A stretch of 64,000 nt of DNA from Hyposmocoma kahamanoa (GCF_003589595.1 NW_020653718.1:4218622-4282621), one strand, 5' to 3'. Shown: positions 1 to 11,946, counted from the stretch's first letter. Notes: generated by a model from the sequence alone, not told the origin. Made by a program: numbers and translations.

Positions 1-47
<47 letters not shown>
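1..47. repeat. (GT)n microsatellite
   Basis: An uninterrupted GT dinucleotide run opens the window and decays into degenerate GT-rich DNA up to about position 95. The left edge of the window cuts it, so its true length is unknown. Confidence 0.97.
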
Positions 48-48
<1 letters not shown>

Positions 49-95
49 TGTGGTGTGTGCCTGTTTGTGTGTATGAGTATGTGTGTATGCGATGT

Positions 96-1540
96 ATCTT
101 GTGTATTATACTAGTAGGGTCTACACAAAGAAATCCTTCAATGCCAAGAATTTGCAGCTAGCGTGTTTCAGATTTTCAGCCGCAAACTGCTTCTTAATTA
201 ATGCAGATTTGTATTTATTTCTGAAGGTGTCCACAGTCATTTAATAATAATTTGCGGGAAAGTTTTAAGTTTATAATTAATGAATAACAACCAGAATTGT
301 TGAATCTTAAATGTGGTGTATTGCATCATGATAATACTAAATTGTCTTTTTATTATTATACAAAATTATTTTTAAAGTGACTACCGATACCTAGAAAAAG
401 TCCTTTTTTTGTTTAAAGTTTGCTGATAGCAAAAATCGCACGGACATTTTGGCCTACTCACTACTTCAAAGTGAAAAGTGCTCCAAGTTCTAATATCTGT
501 GTTCAATGACAGTTGCTACGCACAGTCGTAGCATTCTCGTAGCATAATAGCACATGTATACACCAAATAGTTAAATAAAGGGTAGAGATAGGTAAAACTG
601 CTTATTTTTTTAAACGTTTTCACTTAAACGCTTTTTAGTTTGAAGCTTAAAAAATCTTTTAGAAAAACGCTTAAGCGCTATTTCACATTGACGAATTAAG
701 TTGTTTAGGAAACATAAATGGTGGGACTTCAAACTTAGGCACGTTGTAAAAAATGAAATTGTTGAGTATAGACCTGACCAATACTTACGCCTAAAATAAA
801 ACTTTTTAAGTGCTTTTCGTTTAAACGCCCACCTCTAATAAAGAGTAATAATAAAAGCTTATAAAAGTAAATAAAAAAATAGCTTTTTATACATAGATAT
901 CGTTGGCCCATTAAAGATATTAATATTATTGCAATACTGAAAACTTTTGAAGTATTTCGAATGAGGTACTCAAAGTTTCGAAAAGCCTTGCTGACGTAAT
1001 ACTATTCTATCACACTAAATAACATTTTACCAAAAGCTATTGTTAGTAATTTTTATTCTAAATCACCTGTCATAAATATCGAATATATAATCGAGATAAA
1101 ATCGACCGTTTACAACAGCTGCGACCGTAGCTCGAAGGACCTGTAAAGATTCCGGATATAAGCCATATAGATCCGGCAAAATAGTTTAATTTCCAATTTG
1201 GTTCTAGTTTCAAAATAATACTTATTATTCGATTAATGTTTAGTATTTTTTTGATAGAATTATGATTTGAACAGCTCTTGTTTGTTTGCTAAAAATGATT
1301 AATTTTGTCGGTACATTTTCTTTTTTATTGTTCAGGAACCCATTTTAAAGCAGCTAAGTACAGTAAGCCACATTCCGCAGACATTTTATTTATTTTTCGG
1401 AAACTTTATTATTTTCCTTCAATAAACCTGAAATAAAATATGCGCCAATTTTAAAGGGAGAAAAACCAATTAACGTAATTCTATCATCCCATTTAAAAAC
1501 ATGGATGGATTTGAAAAGAATGTAAAAGCGATGAACGTTC
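96..1540. other. AT-rich stretch without recognised gene
   Basis: I see no ORF of credible coding character, no RNA gene and no clear transposon ends here. Position suggests it is intron of the minus-strand SAM gene or intergenic DNA to its 3' side. Confidence 0.5.
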
Positions 1541-1544
1541 GCCG

Positions 1545-1745
1545 CAATATCGCGTTTGTCTAGTAAATGCTCATTCACTCTAGTCTCGGATAGCCCTAAA
1601 TAGCTTTCGAAAACAAGACGCCGGCAGTGTATTCCTGCCTTTGCCGGACGCATCAAGAAGGATAAAGCAAAGCGCTTTGTGCAAATGGGTGGTAAGTTAA
1701 TGACATAAGGGTGGAAGTGTTTCGGACTCTCCAGTAAAGTTCGCC
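1545..1745. repeat. Dispersed repeat family D, copy 1
   Basis: This block shares a patchy but ordered set of matches with 32495-32730 and, over its first 50 bases, with 19676-19730. Shared pieces include TTTGTCTAGTAAATG and, further on, GTATTCCT, a TTTGCCG-type piece, a CAAGAAGGA-type piece and AAGCGCTT. The order is the same in all copies, so this is a repeat family and not chance. No terminal repeats or tRNA-like boxes are obvious, so its class is unknown. Confidence 0.5.
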
Positions 1746-2632
1746 TTAAATTCCTTTAAAAATTTTAGTTAACTCTTGTCCTTTTTCAATATGTTTATTA
1801 TTTAAGACCAATGTCGGCAGACCACCCATAAGGTGCTGAATGCAAGCAGTTCAAGACCATCTATTTCACTAATAAGTACTGAATCAGTTGAAGTAATAGG
1901 CCAAAAAAAAAAATATTTCAATTAGTTCAACTACTCATGACCGCATTGTGGCAATATGATCAGCAGTGGACGTCTTCAGGCTGAAGAAATGATAATGCTC
2001 AATACTATTTTTGTAGGTGATATTGTTCCTTATACATATATGACAAACGCCGCCGGACCAAGTCGCGTGTCAGGTAGAGAGTAAACATTCTGGAGAGCAG
2101 TTCGAAGAGCTCATTCCGCCTTCCGTCACGTTCGTATTACCCTTTTACGAGTGTCCCTTTTGGTCAACGATGAGCTACACATTATTTTGTTGGAGTCGAC
2201 TCTTTTGAAACAAACATCACAACTTTGGTAAGCTTAATTAGCAATAAGCTTTGGAATTTTAATTAACTCTATAATAATAGAATGGACGTACTTAAAAGTA
2301 TAATTTAATTTGATCTATTTACTAGGGCTTTCTAAGGGAAAAATACATCGAGATTCGGTGCGGTCCCGAAAATCCCGAGATAAACGAGACTTTCGAGACT
2401 ATTTGATATCCATACTTATAGGCTAGAGACAGTCAAAACATGATAATTTAATTAAGGTCTAACTGAAATTACACTAAAATTGTCTATGAAAGTTATTCTT
2501 TCATTTTTATACAAAAGGCGTTTAATATAGTCCCAGATAGAGACAACCTGATTTTACTACTACAGTTTAGTTTCATTTATTATACAAATATATATCATAC
2601 AAATACTTGTATTACACTGTACATGTTATATA
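1746..2632. other. Non-genic; possible decayed DNA-transposon end at 2325-2400
   Basis: No gene is seen. Around 2325-2400 the sequence is rich in CGAGA/TCTCG and GGGA motifs. A similar CGAGAT-rich block in opposite orientation lies at 5105-5215, on the far side of the Tc1/mariner copy. The pair may be degenerate ends of an older element, but the match is weak. Confidence 0.3.
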
Positions 2633-2870
2633 GGATGGAAATTTGTAATGCCACTTGGAAGGAAAGTACGTTAAATACTGGAGATAGAAATTTTTACTTA
2701 AAGGAAACATTCCTTTATTGTTAAAAAGAAATAATACTGCATTCAAAGATTTTCGAAAATTGCTAGCCACACGCGGGAATCGAACCCGCTAAAATCTTTA
2801 AAAAAATGCACCCTGTACTTTTATTAAATCAATCGATAGGGTCAATTATGAGGATGAAATCTCTCTTACA
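2633..2870 (+). repeat. Left terminal inverted repeat of Tc1/mariner element
   Basis: The outer part begins GGATGGAAATTTGTAATGCC and mirrors the right end. On the minus strand, 2789-2773 forms a tRNA T-arm-like stem-loop: stem GCGGG/CCCGC with loop TTCGATT, giving the B-box-like GGTTCGATTCC. Confidence 0.9.
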
Positions 2871-3205
2871 AACCATGAAATCTGGAGTTATAAATTCAGT
2901 GGGTCAAGTTAAAGCACTTGTAAAAGTTTGATTAATCAAAGGTCCATCAGATTACTTGTTAATTATCGTTGACGTCATTTATCCATTAAAATGACAAAGT
3001 ACTATTTAGATATGAAGATTGCTATTTGCACATGTTTGTAATGCAGAATCTTTGGTCAGTGGCATGAGGTAATTTAAATATGGAATGTTTCATTTGAAAA
3101 TGGATTGTCTTTTGTTATTTCCATTTGATTGTTTTTACATATCCTTTCTAAGTACTGATAGTTTTCCTATAAATAAATAAATTTCATATTTGTCTCATCG
3201 TAAAA

Positions 3206-4259
3206 ATGGCATATCAAGAACAATTTGATTTAATGGAAGCTTATTTTTAAATAACAAAAATGTGAATTTAGCTCTGCGGTGGTATGAAGAGAGATATCGG
3301 GATCGACAAGCACCAACTCGATTCGTTCTGAAAAGAATGGTAAATAATTTAAAAAATACGGGTAGCTACGAAAAGCGACGGCAAACTCCTCAACAGAACT
3401 GTTCCGAATTCGATCTTAATGTTTTAACATACTTCGAAGCATTTCCAAATGCTTCAAGCAGAGATGCTGCAGAAGATATTGGAACGAACCACACTCGCGT
3501 ACTCCAAGTGCTTAAAAAGTATAAGTACAAATGTTATCGTGACGGCCGGTTGGTGCAAAAATAGCACCCTTGAGATTGTGAGAGACGGCTTCAATTTTGT
3601 CAAAACATGCTAAGAGAAGTTGGCCGTAACCCGAATTTTTTGAGTAACATTGTATGGTCTGACGAAACCAACTTCAGTAATAATGACATGTACAACCGCC
3701 GCAATAACCGTTATTGGTCTCGAGTGAATCCTGTTCGTGTTCATGAAACTAACAATCAAGTAAGATTCTCTTTCAACGTTTGGTGCGGAATTATGAGAAA
3801 TATGGTTCTGTTAGTCCACGTGTACGAAGGTCATTTGAACACTGTCAAGTATCTTGAAAGACTGGATCTCTTAAGAAATGAGTTAAATGTTTTATACGAG
3901 GAAGAGCGAAATCGAATAATTCTGCAGCAAGATGGCGCTCCAGCCCATAACAGCAGAGTCACTACTGCCTACATTAGTAACCATTTTAATACCTGGATTG
4001 GTACAAACGGCACAATCAGATGGCCTGCGAGATCACCAGATCTCACCCCTTTAGATTTTTTTTGTGGGGATATGTTAAAAATCAAATTTACCTTAAACCC
4101 TATGCGAGTGTAAACGAGTTGAAGGGTGAGGTTCAGAATACGATTTGTAATACAATTCATCACAACACGTTATTAAAAGTTACTCAAACTGAATTCGTTA
4201 AAAGATTAATTTTGTGTATCCAAGAAAATGGAGCTCATTTCGAACAACTAATTAGTTAG
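3206..4259 (+). pseudogene. Tc1/mariner-type transposase, broken
   Basis: The apparent start is ATG at 3206 and the reading would end at 4259. The order is an N-terminal helix-turn-helix region (3262-3560), then the catalytic core with WSDETNFS (first Asp), LQQDGAPAHN (second Asp) and RSPDLTPLDFF (third Asp), then a C-terminal tail ending near HFEQL. Three lesions are visible: an early stop and frame change near 3247, an in-frame stop at 3562, and loss of one T in the T-run near 4055-4062 that shifts the frame within the third motif. In a working enzyme this protein would bind the inverted repeats and cut and paste the element at TA. All three catalytic Asp are retained, so decay is moderate. 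Similar proteins are often annotated in insects as Tc3-like transposase. Confidence 0.88.
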
Positions 4260-4332
4260 ATTACCATTTTTTTCGTTTTATTAAAATACGTTAAGATTTA
4301 ATGGTTTTTTTTTTCATTTAATTAAACAATTT

Positions 4333-4570
4333 TGTGAGAGAGATTTTATTCTTATAATTAACCCTATCGATCGATGCAATAAAAGTGCAGGGTGCATTTT
4401 TTTCAGATTAAAGCGGGTTCGATACCCGCGTGTTGCTAGAAATTTTCGAAAAATCTATGAATACAGTTTTATTTCTTTTAAAAAATAAAGGAATGTATCC
4501 TTTAAGCAAAAATTTCTATCTCCAGTATTTAGAGTACTTTCTCTCCAGGTGGCATTACAAATTTCCACCC
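4333..4570 (-). repeat. Right terminal inverted repeat of Tc1/mariner element
   Basis: This is the reverse complement of 2633-2870 with scattered substitutions. It keeps the same T-arm-like hairpin at 4413-4429 (stem GCGGG/CCCGC, loop TTCGATA), so this internal structure has been preserved in both ends. Confidence 0.9.
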
Positions 4571-5815
4571 GGTATTATAGGACTCTTCGAAAAGTGAGAA
4601 ATAAATTAAAATAATGAGAAATAATTATATGTATAATAGTAAGTCATTGTACACAATGGTGTACATATACAAATCAAGATAATTAATTAAACTAATAAAT
4701 AATTTATTTAAACTGACAATGTCAAGTGTAGGTACTGTATACACGAAATGTCAATATGGATTCTTAATAACTAATAAATGTAAATTAAAGTATAATTATA
4801 CGGTGAATGTCAAATTCATTAATAAATATAATAATTTCATTGTTTGCGCCTGAACGATTCCTCACAAAATTCATTTTTTAGTTCGGCAGGTAGGTGCTCG
4901 TTGTAGGTCGGTCCTATAACCCGCGGGTTTTTCTCCTGTAGTGCAGTGCAACGCGGTACTGATTTCCAATAGATTATAGAAAGTATAGACTTCCAATATA
5001 CGTAGATTAATAAGCTTGACTCTACTATATTGCCATGTCCATGAAACCAGAATGGAAAATACTTTTGATTTAGGAGATTTTTAAGACTGTTTAATTAAGC
5101 GACTTACGTTTCAAATCTCTCAATATTCCCGAGACTGAAAACCTCGTCTCGACAAAATTAAAAAAACCGTACAGACTCTTGAAATTATCGAGATCTCGAT
5201 TCCCTGAAAGTTCTATTTTATTTACACTTACATCAAAGTCAAGCCATCTTTTATTTCATAGGTAAGCAAATTAGCAGAGAAGAATAAGCAAGAAATTTTA
5301 GGGGTTGCTCTTTGTAATTATATATTTCAATACATTTATTTAATTTAAACATACATATTACCTGAAAGGGCTAAACGGGTTACTACCACGGATTTTTATC
5401 ATCCAAGTACGAAGAAGTTGTATAATAACGTTTAGTATAAAGTTTTTGCTTCACTATAGTTTGAAACCTCGTGAATGGCAAATTTTGTATATCAACCGGA
5501 ATCTTGTTATAGAAGCGTATACATTGCCCCTTAAATCAATTAGAGACTTTGCGAAGACGACTGCCAAGAACACCTAGTTTATTTTTATTCCTCGTTTTAA
5601 TGTTATATCCGTCTCTATTTTTCATAATAAAAAATCTATTTTTCTTAATATAAATAAGTAACATTTTCATAAATGTACTGTAACGTTAGTGTAAGAATGT
5701 TAATCTCTTTAAACTTATCTCACAAAGACGCTCTGGGGCCGAGATTGCGAATTGCTCTAATCCTTGTTTGTTAAATTCTACTAATATGATGTGTCTGGGT
5801 CTTTACTTGGTTCCG
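4571..5815. other. Non-genic AT-rich stretch
   Basis: No gene is recognised. A CGAGAT-rich patch at 5105-5215 may pair with 2325-2400 as a decayed inverted repeat. Confidence 0.4.
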
Positions 5816-5819
5816 TACA

Positions 5820-7060
5820 TAGTCGAGTTTGAGACCACAAATAGTTTCTGTCGCTGGTAATGATTCTTATACCTATTATACGCAATCCGGAGTTCCGCAA
5901 GGATCTGGGTCCTATTCTATTCATAATTTTCATCAATGACATTGCTTCCGAAATCTATCACAGTAAGTTTTCTCTATATGATGATGACGTAAAATTGTAT
6001 AATACTGTGTACAATTTAAATGATGTAGTGCTTTTGCAAAGTGATCTCAAGAGAATCAGGGAACGGTGTGAATGGAATGATACTAAATAGCCAAAAATGT
6101 TTTCACATAAAATATACTAATAAAGTGAATCCTATCCCGTCACACTATGAAATTGATGACACCGACTTTAAAGTAGATATCAGAGATTCGCGATTTGGGT
6201 GTTGTTTTGGACAGTCGAATTAACTTTATGACACAACAGTGAAGAAATCTGCACGAATGATTTAAACCAAACTACAAAAGGTTTGAATACTGATACCAAA
6301 ATTGCATTGTTTAACAGTTTATCTCGCAGTATTATTGAATTTGCTTCTGTTATCGCCGTCCATAACGCCGTCCATTCGGTACGCATAGAGAGCTTACAAG
6401 GCGCCTTTTACAAGACATTTGGTATTCAATTCGTCAGGTACATCTCATAAAACCCATATGAACAGCGAAATAAACGTCGAAAAATTATTGATCTCCTTTT
6501 TCTGTACCAGGTTGTGAATAGAATCATTAGTTATGATGAGAACGCATAAAAATCTCTGTTCCATTTAATTATCCCAGATATAGAATTACAAAACTTTTAA
6601 AAATACTTTTTTTATTTATTAACTTCTGAATTCGCCTTTGTGTAGAATGTGTCGCTCTTATAACACAATTAATAATTACAATTTAATGATTCTTTCTATA
6701 AATTTAAATGTAAATTGCGTGTTCCCACAGCTTAGTTATTTATTTTCATTGTTATTTCTTTTACCTTTCACAAAATATTTAATTAATACAATTGCACTGT
6801 CATATTTACATCAATCAACTATTTATTCCGATCTTATAATCAATTATTTACCTTAAATTTTAGTACGTTAATGAATAATTGGATTATTAATATTTAAAGT
6901 CCTTTTCATTTTATTATTTTTGTATCTGGGTATACATTGAGTGATGTGGATATCTGTAATTGGCTTACACATAAGAACTGTGCCTTACCAAATGTTGTCT
7001 TTTAAACTTATTTCTTCTATGTAATCTGTTGGTGTTCTAAATGAATAAATAAATAAATAT
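5820..7060 (+). mobile_element. Decayed LINE (non-LTR) fragment, same family as the intact copy at 58 kb
   Basis: Translated pieces match the reverse transcriptase of the intact element at 58070-60970. These are the GP-LFIIFINDI segment followed by a degraded DD box (YDDDVKLY), then an LQSDL segment matching LQADI, then CFHIKYT matching CFHIKFT. Stops and frameshifts occur every few dozen codons. The 3' end carries a (TAAA)n-type tail at about 7043-7059, as the intact copy does. It is 5'-truncated, as is usual for LINEs. Confidence 0.75.
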
Positions 7061-7065
7061 CGGCG

Positions 7066-7480
7066 CCATTACCCCAAAGCAAAATGCCGTATGTCATTAA
7101 ATTGTGAAAGTAGCTGAAGTAAACTAATCTAGCTATTTCGACGTCTGGAAGTTTCGTATTTTTTTAATCGCGTCTACTGCAAGAACTGTTTTGATAACTT
7201 ATTTAAATGTGGACTCCATTGCAATTTAGTGTCTAAAGTTATACCTATTAATGCAAGGTTCAATTTGTCGTTTCTACCTATAATTTTGTGTTCTATAATT
7301 ACTAACAGGTTCTAAAGACGTAATCAGACCATCATCATTTACAAGACTAATGGATGTAATTTATTATTTTTCTCAAAAATGCTCGTTGTGCACCATTTAA
7401 AATGTTTGCACTACTTTCAAAAAACGAACACGGAAGTTTGTCATTTATGGACTTTATGGATTTTTTAAAATTAAATGGAC
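7066..7480. other. Non-genic stretch
   Basis: Nothing recognisable was found here. Confidence 0.4.
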
Positions 7481-7499
7481 CACTGCTCTTGACCATTAC

Positions 7500-8205
7500 C
7501 TAAGTCTGGAGCAAAGATAGAATCTACGATGGAATAAGATTGGCCAGAAGATGCCTATTCAGTCGCATCTTAAAGATAATCTGGTTGCATGAGCTCGGAA
7601 ACAGTCACAGGCAAGGAATTCAATTCCTGGGCTGTGCGCATAATAAAAGACGATGAAAAGCGCTTAGTACGCCTGAAGGGAATATCGATCAAGTAAGGAC
7701 GCTTTCGCGCCGTACGACCTATGGTAAAAGGGGATAGGCGAGATCAGCTGATAGAGCTCATGGGCACTGTTACGGACACCGAGCCATATACTCCGCGCCC
7801 CGCGCCCCAATCGAGACCGCGTCGCCGTTCCCCGCGCCCCGCGCCGACCGCCTCCTCGCCGACATCTCTACTAGATGAGAGAGTTGACTTAGTACTTAAG
7901 TAGGAACATTTTGAGCAATAAAGGTGGTGATAGTGGTTAGTAGTCAGTGTTTCATTTACGATCCTGATCCCGAGAAGAGCAAGAATCCCATCGATCCAGA
8001 TCAAGAACCTGAACAAATACAGTCCACCGAACGTTAACGATCCTACGAGAGCTAGAACACCAACAGTCAGTCACTCACTCACCGAAATGTCGCCAATAAG
8101 TCTCCAGGTTCTGCGTTCAATCGAATTAAGAGCCACAAGTTGATACTTCGCAGAGCCATCCCACAGGTGTCTGCAATGTTCCATACAAGATCGGACTTGA
8201 GCTTT
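7500..8205 (-). mobile_element. Non-LTR retrotransposon C-terminal remnant, split by an insertion
   Basis: Read on the minus strand, 8205-8089 gives a LINE thumb-like segment (KAQVRSCMEH, then LWDGSAKYQL, then SIERRTWRLIGD). 7725-7500 gives the usual extreme C-terminus (around LFPSSCNQIIFKMRLNRHLL). Stops and frameshifts are present. The roughly 320 bases between them (7721-8035) do not fit the LINE and look inserted. The assignment rests on motif pattern only. Confidence 0.5.
7721..8035 (+). other. GC-rich block inserted in LINE; possible LTR-element 3' end
   Basis: An open frame at 7721-7903 encodes a Pro/Arg/Ser-rich 60-residue segment ending RVDLVLK-stop, with locally very GC-rich DNA (7785-7865). 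It is followed by AATAAAGG at about 7917. This is the arrangement of a protein tail plus a polyadenylation signal, as near the 3' end of an LTR retrotransposon or a processed transcript. No LTR pair, protease or integrase is visible, so the class is unproven. Confidence 0.3.
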
Positions 8206-8347
8206 GCACAAAATTAAGAGCTGTCCACACATGAAATATTGCTTAACCTTATTAAGGATACCCAGTTTTTTGGGTGCAATTTGTGCCTAACATTCAATAT
8301 TAGCGCCAAAGTTAAGGTCTGCGCTCAGTGTTATGCCAAGGAGCTGC

Positions 8348-8385
8348 AGGCTGTGGATAAGAGATATCTCTCTTATCCACAGCCT
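8348..8385. repeat. Perfect hairpin, 17-bp arms, 4-nt loop
   Basis: The arm AGGCTGTGGATAAGAGA is followed by TATC and then its exact reverse complement. Confidence 0.97.
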
Positions 8386-8389
8386 CAAA

Positions 8390-10805
8390 GGCATAATCTA
8401 TCGATTATGATTATAAACACAGATTATACATATTATACTCCGAAACTTTCTTCCAGTACTAGGCTACCACAATTCGACAAATCGTCTTTATCCGCCATCA
8501 TTTACAATACCGCGTCACGCTTGTAAACTTCATAAATATAAATTGTTTAAGGATGTCCCCTTCAATCACAAAGTATACTCATGAACATATATTGTTTAGA
8601 GAAACGCTAATAAAAAGGTTGAATTGTGGTAACAACGTTGAAAGGAAACTCTGGCCATAGACTTGAATATCTAATCTAATAATCAAAATCAAAAGACGAA
8701 TGAAGCTTTTTTCTTTTTTCAAATAAAACGTCCAAAAATGTAAACGGGGAACACCCATAGGAACACCAAATCCTACTAAGAGGATCCTGAGTAAAGGCAT
8801 GCGAGGTTTTTAAAGGGTAAAGTAATAACATAAATACGAATAACGTACTATGAGAACTGCTGTGAAATCGAAAAATCCATGACTTAAATACTAAATTTGT
8901 TTGACACATTCACTAAAACACTTCGTCACGAGAGGTCAAAGGTCGATAATCCAAAGTTGCATTCAAGAAAAGTGTCGGACGATGAATGAGAGATCTTGAG
9001 AAATATTAAAGACGTTTCCGCTGAAGGCCGACACACATACATCATAGAACACGAGGGGCCAGGGGGATAAATCCCCTGAAGCATTTGAGGGTGTCGGATA
9101 AAGAAACGTACTATAAATTTACTTGTCGGGTGTTGAAAGTCTTACTGTAGAGCTGGAAAATAGATCTGATAATACAAAATAGGGTGATAGATTTTTTATT
9201 AGAATTTCGCTTACAATAAAACTACGAGACTCTCAGTGCAAACAGCAGTGCAGTGCAACTTTGTATATAAGTATTCAATTTTGACGCAAAACACATTATG
9301 TATGAATATATCTATTTTAAGTTTTACCGGAACATGTCAAACGTGTTTATATTTACAAAACAAGAGAGCAATTTATAAGTAACGACTTTTATAAAGTTTC
9401 GTGCACGGAAACTGCTCCTTTTCATCTTCTAGAAATGTATTAAGACACGTTATTTCAATCGGCGAGACACATACATCACGGGAAGGGAGGAGCCGAGAAA
9501 TCCCCTGGGGCATTTATAAGCCAACAAAAGGAATTGTTTTGGATGTATATAAGCTTGTTTCCGTATTTTTGTGATTTGTTCAAATCATAATGGAACATGT
9601 GTTTTAGACAAATATTTTATGCTATTCGGTCGCTCACAAAGTTTATACACATTACATGTTTGTTATACTATATATTACATTACAACTGTATAATGGGAAT
9701 AATGATTAATGAACAACTGTACGAAAACTATAAAAAAAATAAAAAATATTATTATTAAATGTAAATTACACTAGAATTTTCGAGTTTAACTTAACAAAAC
9801 GTAACTGTACTGTACACGTAAAAGCCTTTGAATTTCTATGTATAGCAACAGTACAGGGGGTAGACTCCCCGTGGTGTCCACAAAGGATAAAATGTTCCGT
9901 CTCTTGGACATTTAACATAATAACACACACACACAGGTGTCCACCTATTGTTCCAAATTCCAGACAAATCAGTCACGGGCACTAAATAAGGACGTCAATT
10001 AAACAGTTGCAGTTACATAAAAAATACAACACAATACCTGCGTCAAGAATCAAGAATCCAGATAATGATTGTTCAGTACTCTGTTCATATATTAATTCAA
10101 ATAACTTTTCAATTAATATGTGAGAACAGTGTACTTGCTCATTTGTTAGTCCAAAAAGTGAACGTGAGGAGAACCTGTGGTCTAGTCACGTGCAATTTAA
10201 TCAGGAGGGTAATCAGTACATGAATAGGGGATAAATAAAGTAAAACAAAGATGGAAGATAAATTACTCACAAATGGGTAAGACCATTAGGCCACATAATG
10301 TGGGATATAACTTCGCTTGATCATGGGGCTGATTAATTGCTACAAAGCCGTTATTGGTTGGAAGGATTTGTAATGACCTAGTTGACCAAATTCTAAGAAT
10401 AGAATACGCTTGTCATTTCTTTTAGGCTTATGTCGTGGCTGATGCAGTGGAGCTAACGAGTGCATGGGGTTGTCGGTGCAAACGGCATTTTTGCAGACTT
10501 TATCCAATATGAGCGTTCTTGTACTACAATATTTGTTCCTAATACAGATAGAGTATTGAAAACTGACATATCTGCGCATTTTGAATAAGTGGAGATAGCA
10601 GAGAGCGTGTGCACGCAGGCATATGGTAAGTTAGAACTTCCGGCAACACGGACTAATCTTCTTACACGTTAGCGTGTATTGCAATTTTGCGATATACGGG
10701 CTCAGTGTCGCTGCCTATACAATGAGATTACAGTGACAGTCATCGCTAGCGATCGCGACAAGTGTTTGTATACAAATTGTTGTTTCTTCTTGTGAGCGCT
10801 TGAGT
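8390..10805. other. Non-genic stretch with one diverged internal duplication
   Basis: I see no credible gene. Blocks at about 9036-9100 and 9466-9525 share ACACATACATCA followed by AAATCCCCTG and GCATTT in the same order and orientation, about 430 bp apart. This suggests an old direct duplication or two copies of an unknown repeat. Confidence 0.35.
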
Positions 10806-10808
10806 TTT

Positions 10809-10829
10809 AGAGAGAGAGAGAGAGAGAGA
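10809..10829. repeat. (AG)n microsatellite
   Basis: A short pure AG dinucleotide run. Confidence 0.95.
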
Positions 10830-11840
10830 TAAAATAATTATAACAAAAAAAATTAATTCACGATTACAAATTTGTAAAGGAAGGTGGTTGTCTCTTCCGT
10901 GGGATGAGGTTACGCAGATCCAGCCGAGTAACAACTCCAAATTGTTGTTCAGAAGATTTATTTTCGCCTTGTATATTTATCACGGGTAACGTACCTTAAG
11001 ACCTTAGATTTTCCGCTTTCGAGTATGGTACTCCCCTGTATATTTGCCGGCGCAGAAGAAGGGCCACAGGACGAGCAGCAATTGGTAGCCGTTCAGCGGA
11101 AATACTTACGTACGGACGTAGTCAAGCTCCAGGTGTATGAGGCCGAAGGAAGCTCAGCAAAGATAGCTTTCCCACCCCAAGGTAATTTTCCAAGCCGAAG
11201 GTAACTTAATCCCAAGGTGACACCTGTAACGGACTACCATCTGGTAGTAACTGTCCTTTAACTTCCGTTCTGAAAGCCCACCGACCGCAAAAGAGAATTA
11301 GACAAGCACCTACTTTGTAGCAATTGCCGGTGGCGCGACCAGAACGAAGTTGCAGTTTAAAATGTGTAAAAAAAAAAAAAAAAAAGAATTTCAGTATTAA
11401 GGCTGAAGGTCGAGACGTTTGCTTATTGTTAGAAAAGAATAAAAACTAAATAAGCCAAAGAAAACAACGTCTAGTGAAAAAAGACAATTAAATTTGATTG
11501 TTGTACATTTTGAAATTTTGATGATGCAATCTATGGTTCAAATTCAGGTTGTACATACCTATATAATCGTAGAAAGAGCTTCAATAACGACATAGTACAA
11601 TTTGGTAAAATACAAAACATAAAATTGGGAAATAAAAGCGTTACAAGTGTTTTGTTGTGTGTCATTCGACTTACACTGAAGCGGGAACTTTCACTTCCAC
11701 AACTATTTAAGTACGTTTAATGTGATTAGGAAGCAATAATCTTTGATTTACAATAAAATATTTCACATTTAAAGTACGTAACGGATTTTTTATGTCGTGA
11801 GCGTGGCCAAGTCGAGCGTGGGCTGGCCCTGAAGATTTTC
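10830..11840. other. Non-genic; possible retroposed block ending in A18
   Basis: The stretch 11040-11367 is less AT-rich than its flanks and ends in an 18-base A run (11368-11385). That could mark a retroposed sequence such as a SINE. I could not find tRNA-like boxes or a long ORF in it, and no flanking duplication is clear. CCAAGGT-type short repeats occur near 11173-11215. Confidence 0.3.
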
Positions 11841-11843
11841 TAA

Positions 11844-11943
11844 GGGCGCGTTTAAATTAGCCGCTGTTCGCAGCGCTTCTAGAAATTGTATGAAAAGTGA
11901 CAATCGCGCGCGGCAATGCAGCGCGGCTAATTTGAACGCGCCC
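11844..11943. mobile_element. 100-bp MITE with TAA target duplication (PIF/Harbinger-like)
   Basis: The ends are inverted repeats: GGGCGCGTTTAAATTAGCCG on the left and the complement of CGGCTAATTTGAACGCGCCC on the right, with one difference. TAA flanks both sides (11841-11843 and 11944-11946). Three-base TAA/TWA duplications are typical of PIF/Harbinger elements. The interior has no coding capacity, so the element is non-autonomous. Confidence 0.8.
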
Positions 11944-11946
11944 TAA

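Larger units (their letters stand above)
2633..4570 (+). mobile_element. Tc1/mariner-superfamily transposon with 238-bp terminal inverted repeats
   Basis: The element is bounded by long inverted repeats (2633-2870 and 4333-4570) that align end to end with a few dozen differences. TA dinucleotides flank both ends (2631-2632, and within GGTATTA after 4570), as expected for the superfamily. Between them lies a decayed plus-strand transposase with the D-D-D signature. The spacing from the second to the third Asp is 40 residues by my count, which resembles the insect DD39D-DD41D branches more than classic mariner (DD34D) or Tc1 (DD34E). It is too damaged to be autonomous. It sits inside what is probably an intron of the minus-strand SAM gene. 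Confidence 0.9.

Noticed and set aside
2766..2795. tRNA gene suggested by a T-arm-like stem-loop
   Set aside because: Only the T-arm is present; there is no acceptor stem, anticodon arm or A-box, and the motif lies in a transposon end and is mirrored at the other end.
11040..11385. Processed pseudogene ending in A18
   Set aside because: There is no readable parental ORF in any frame and no target duplication, so it is kept only as an unclassified stretch.
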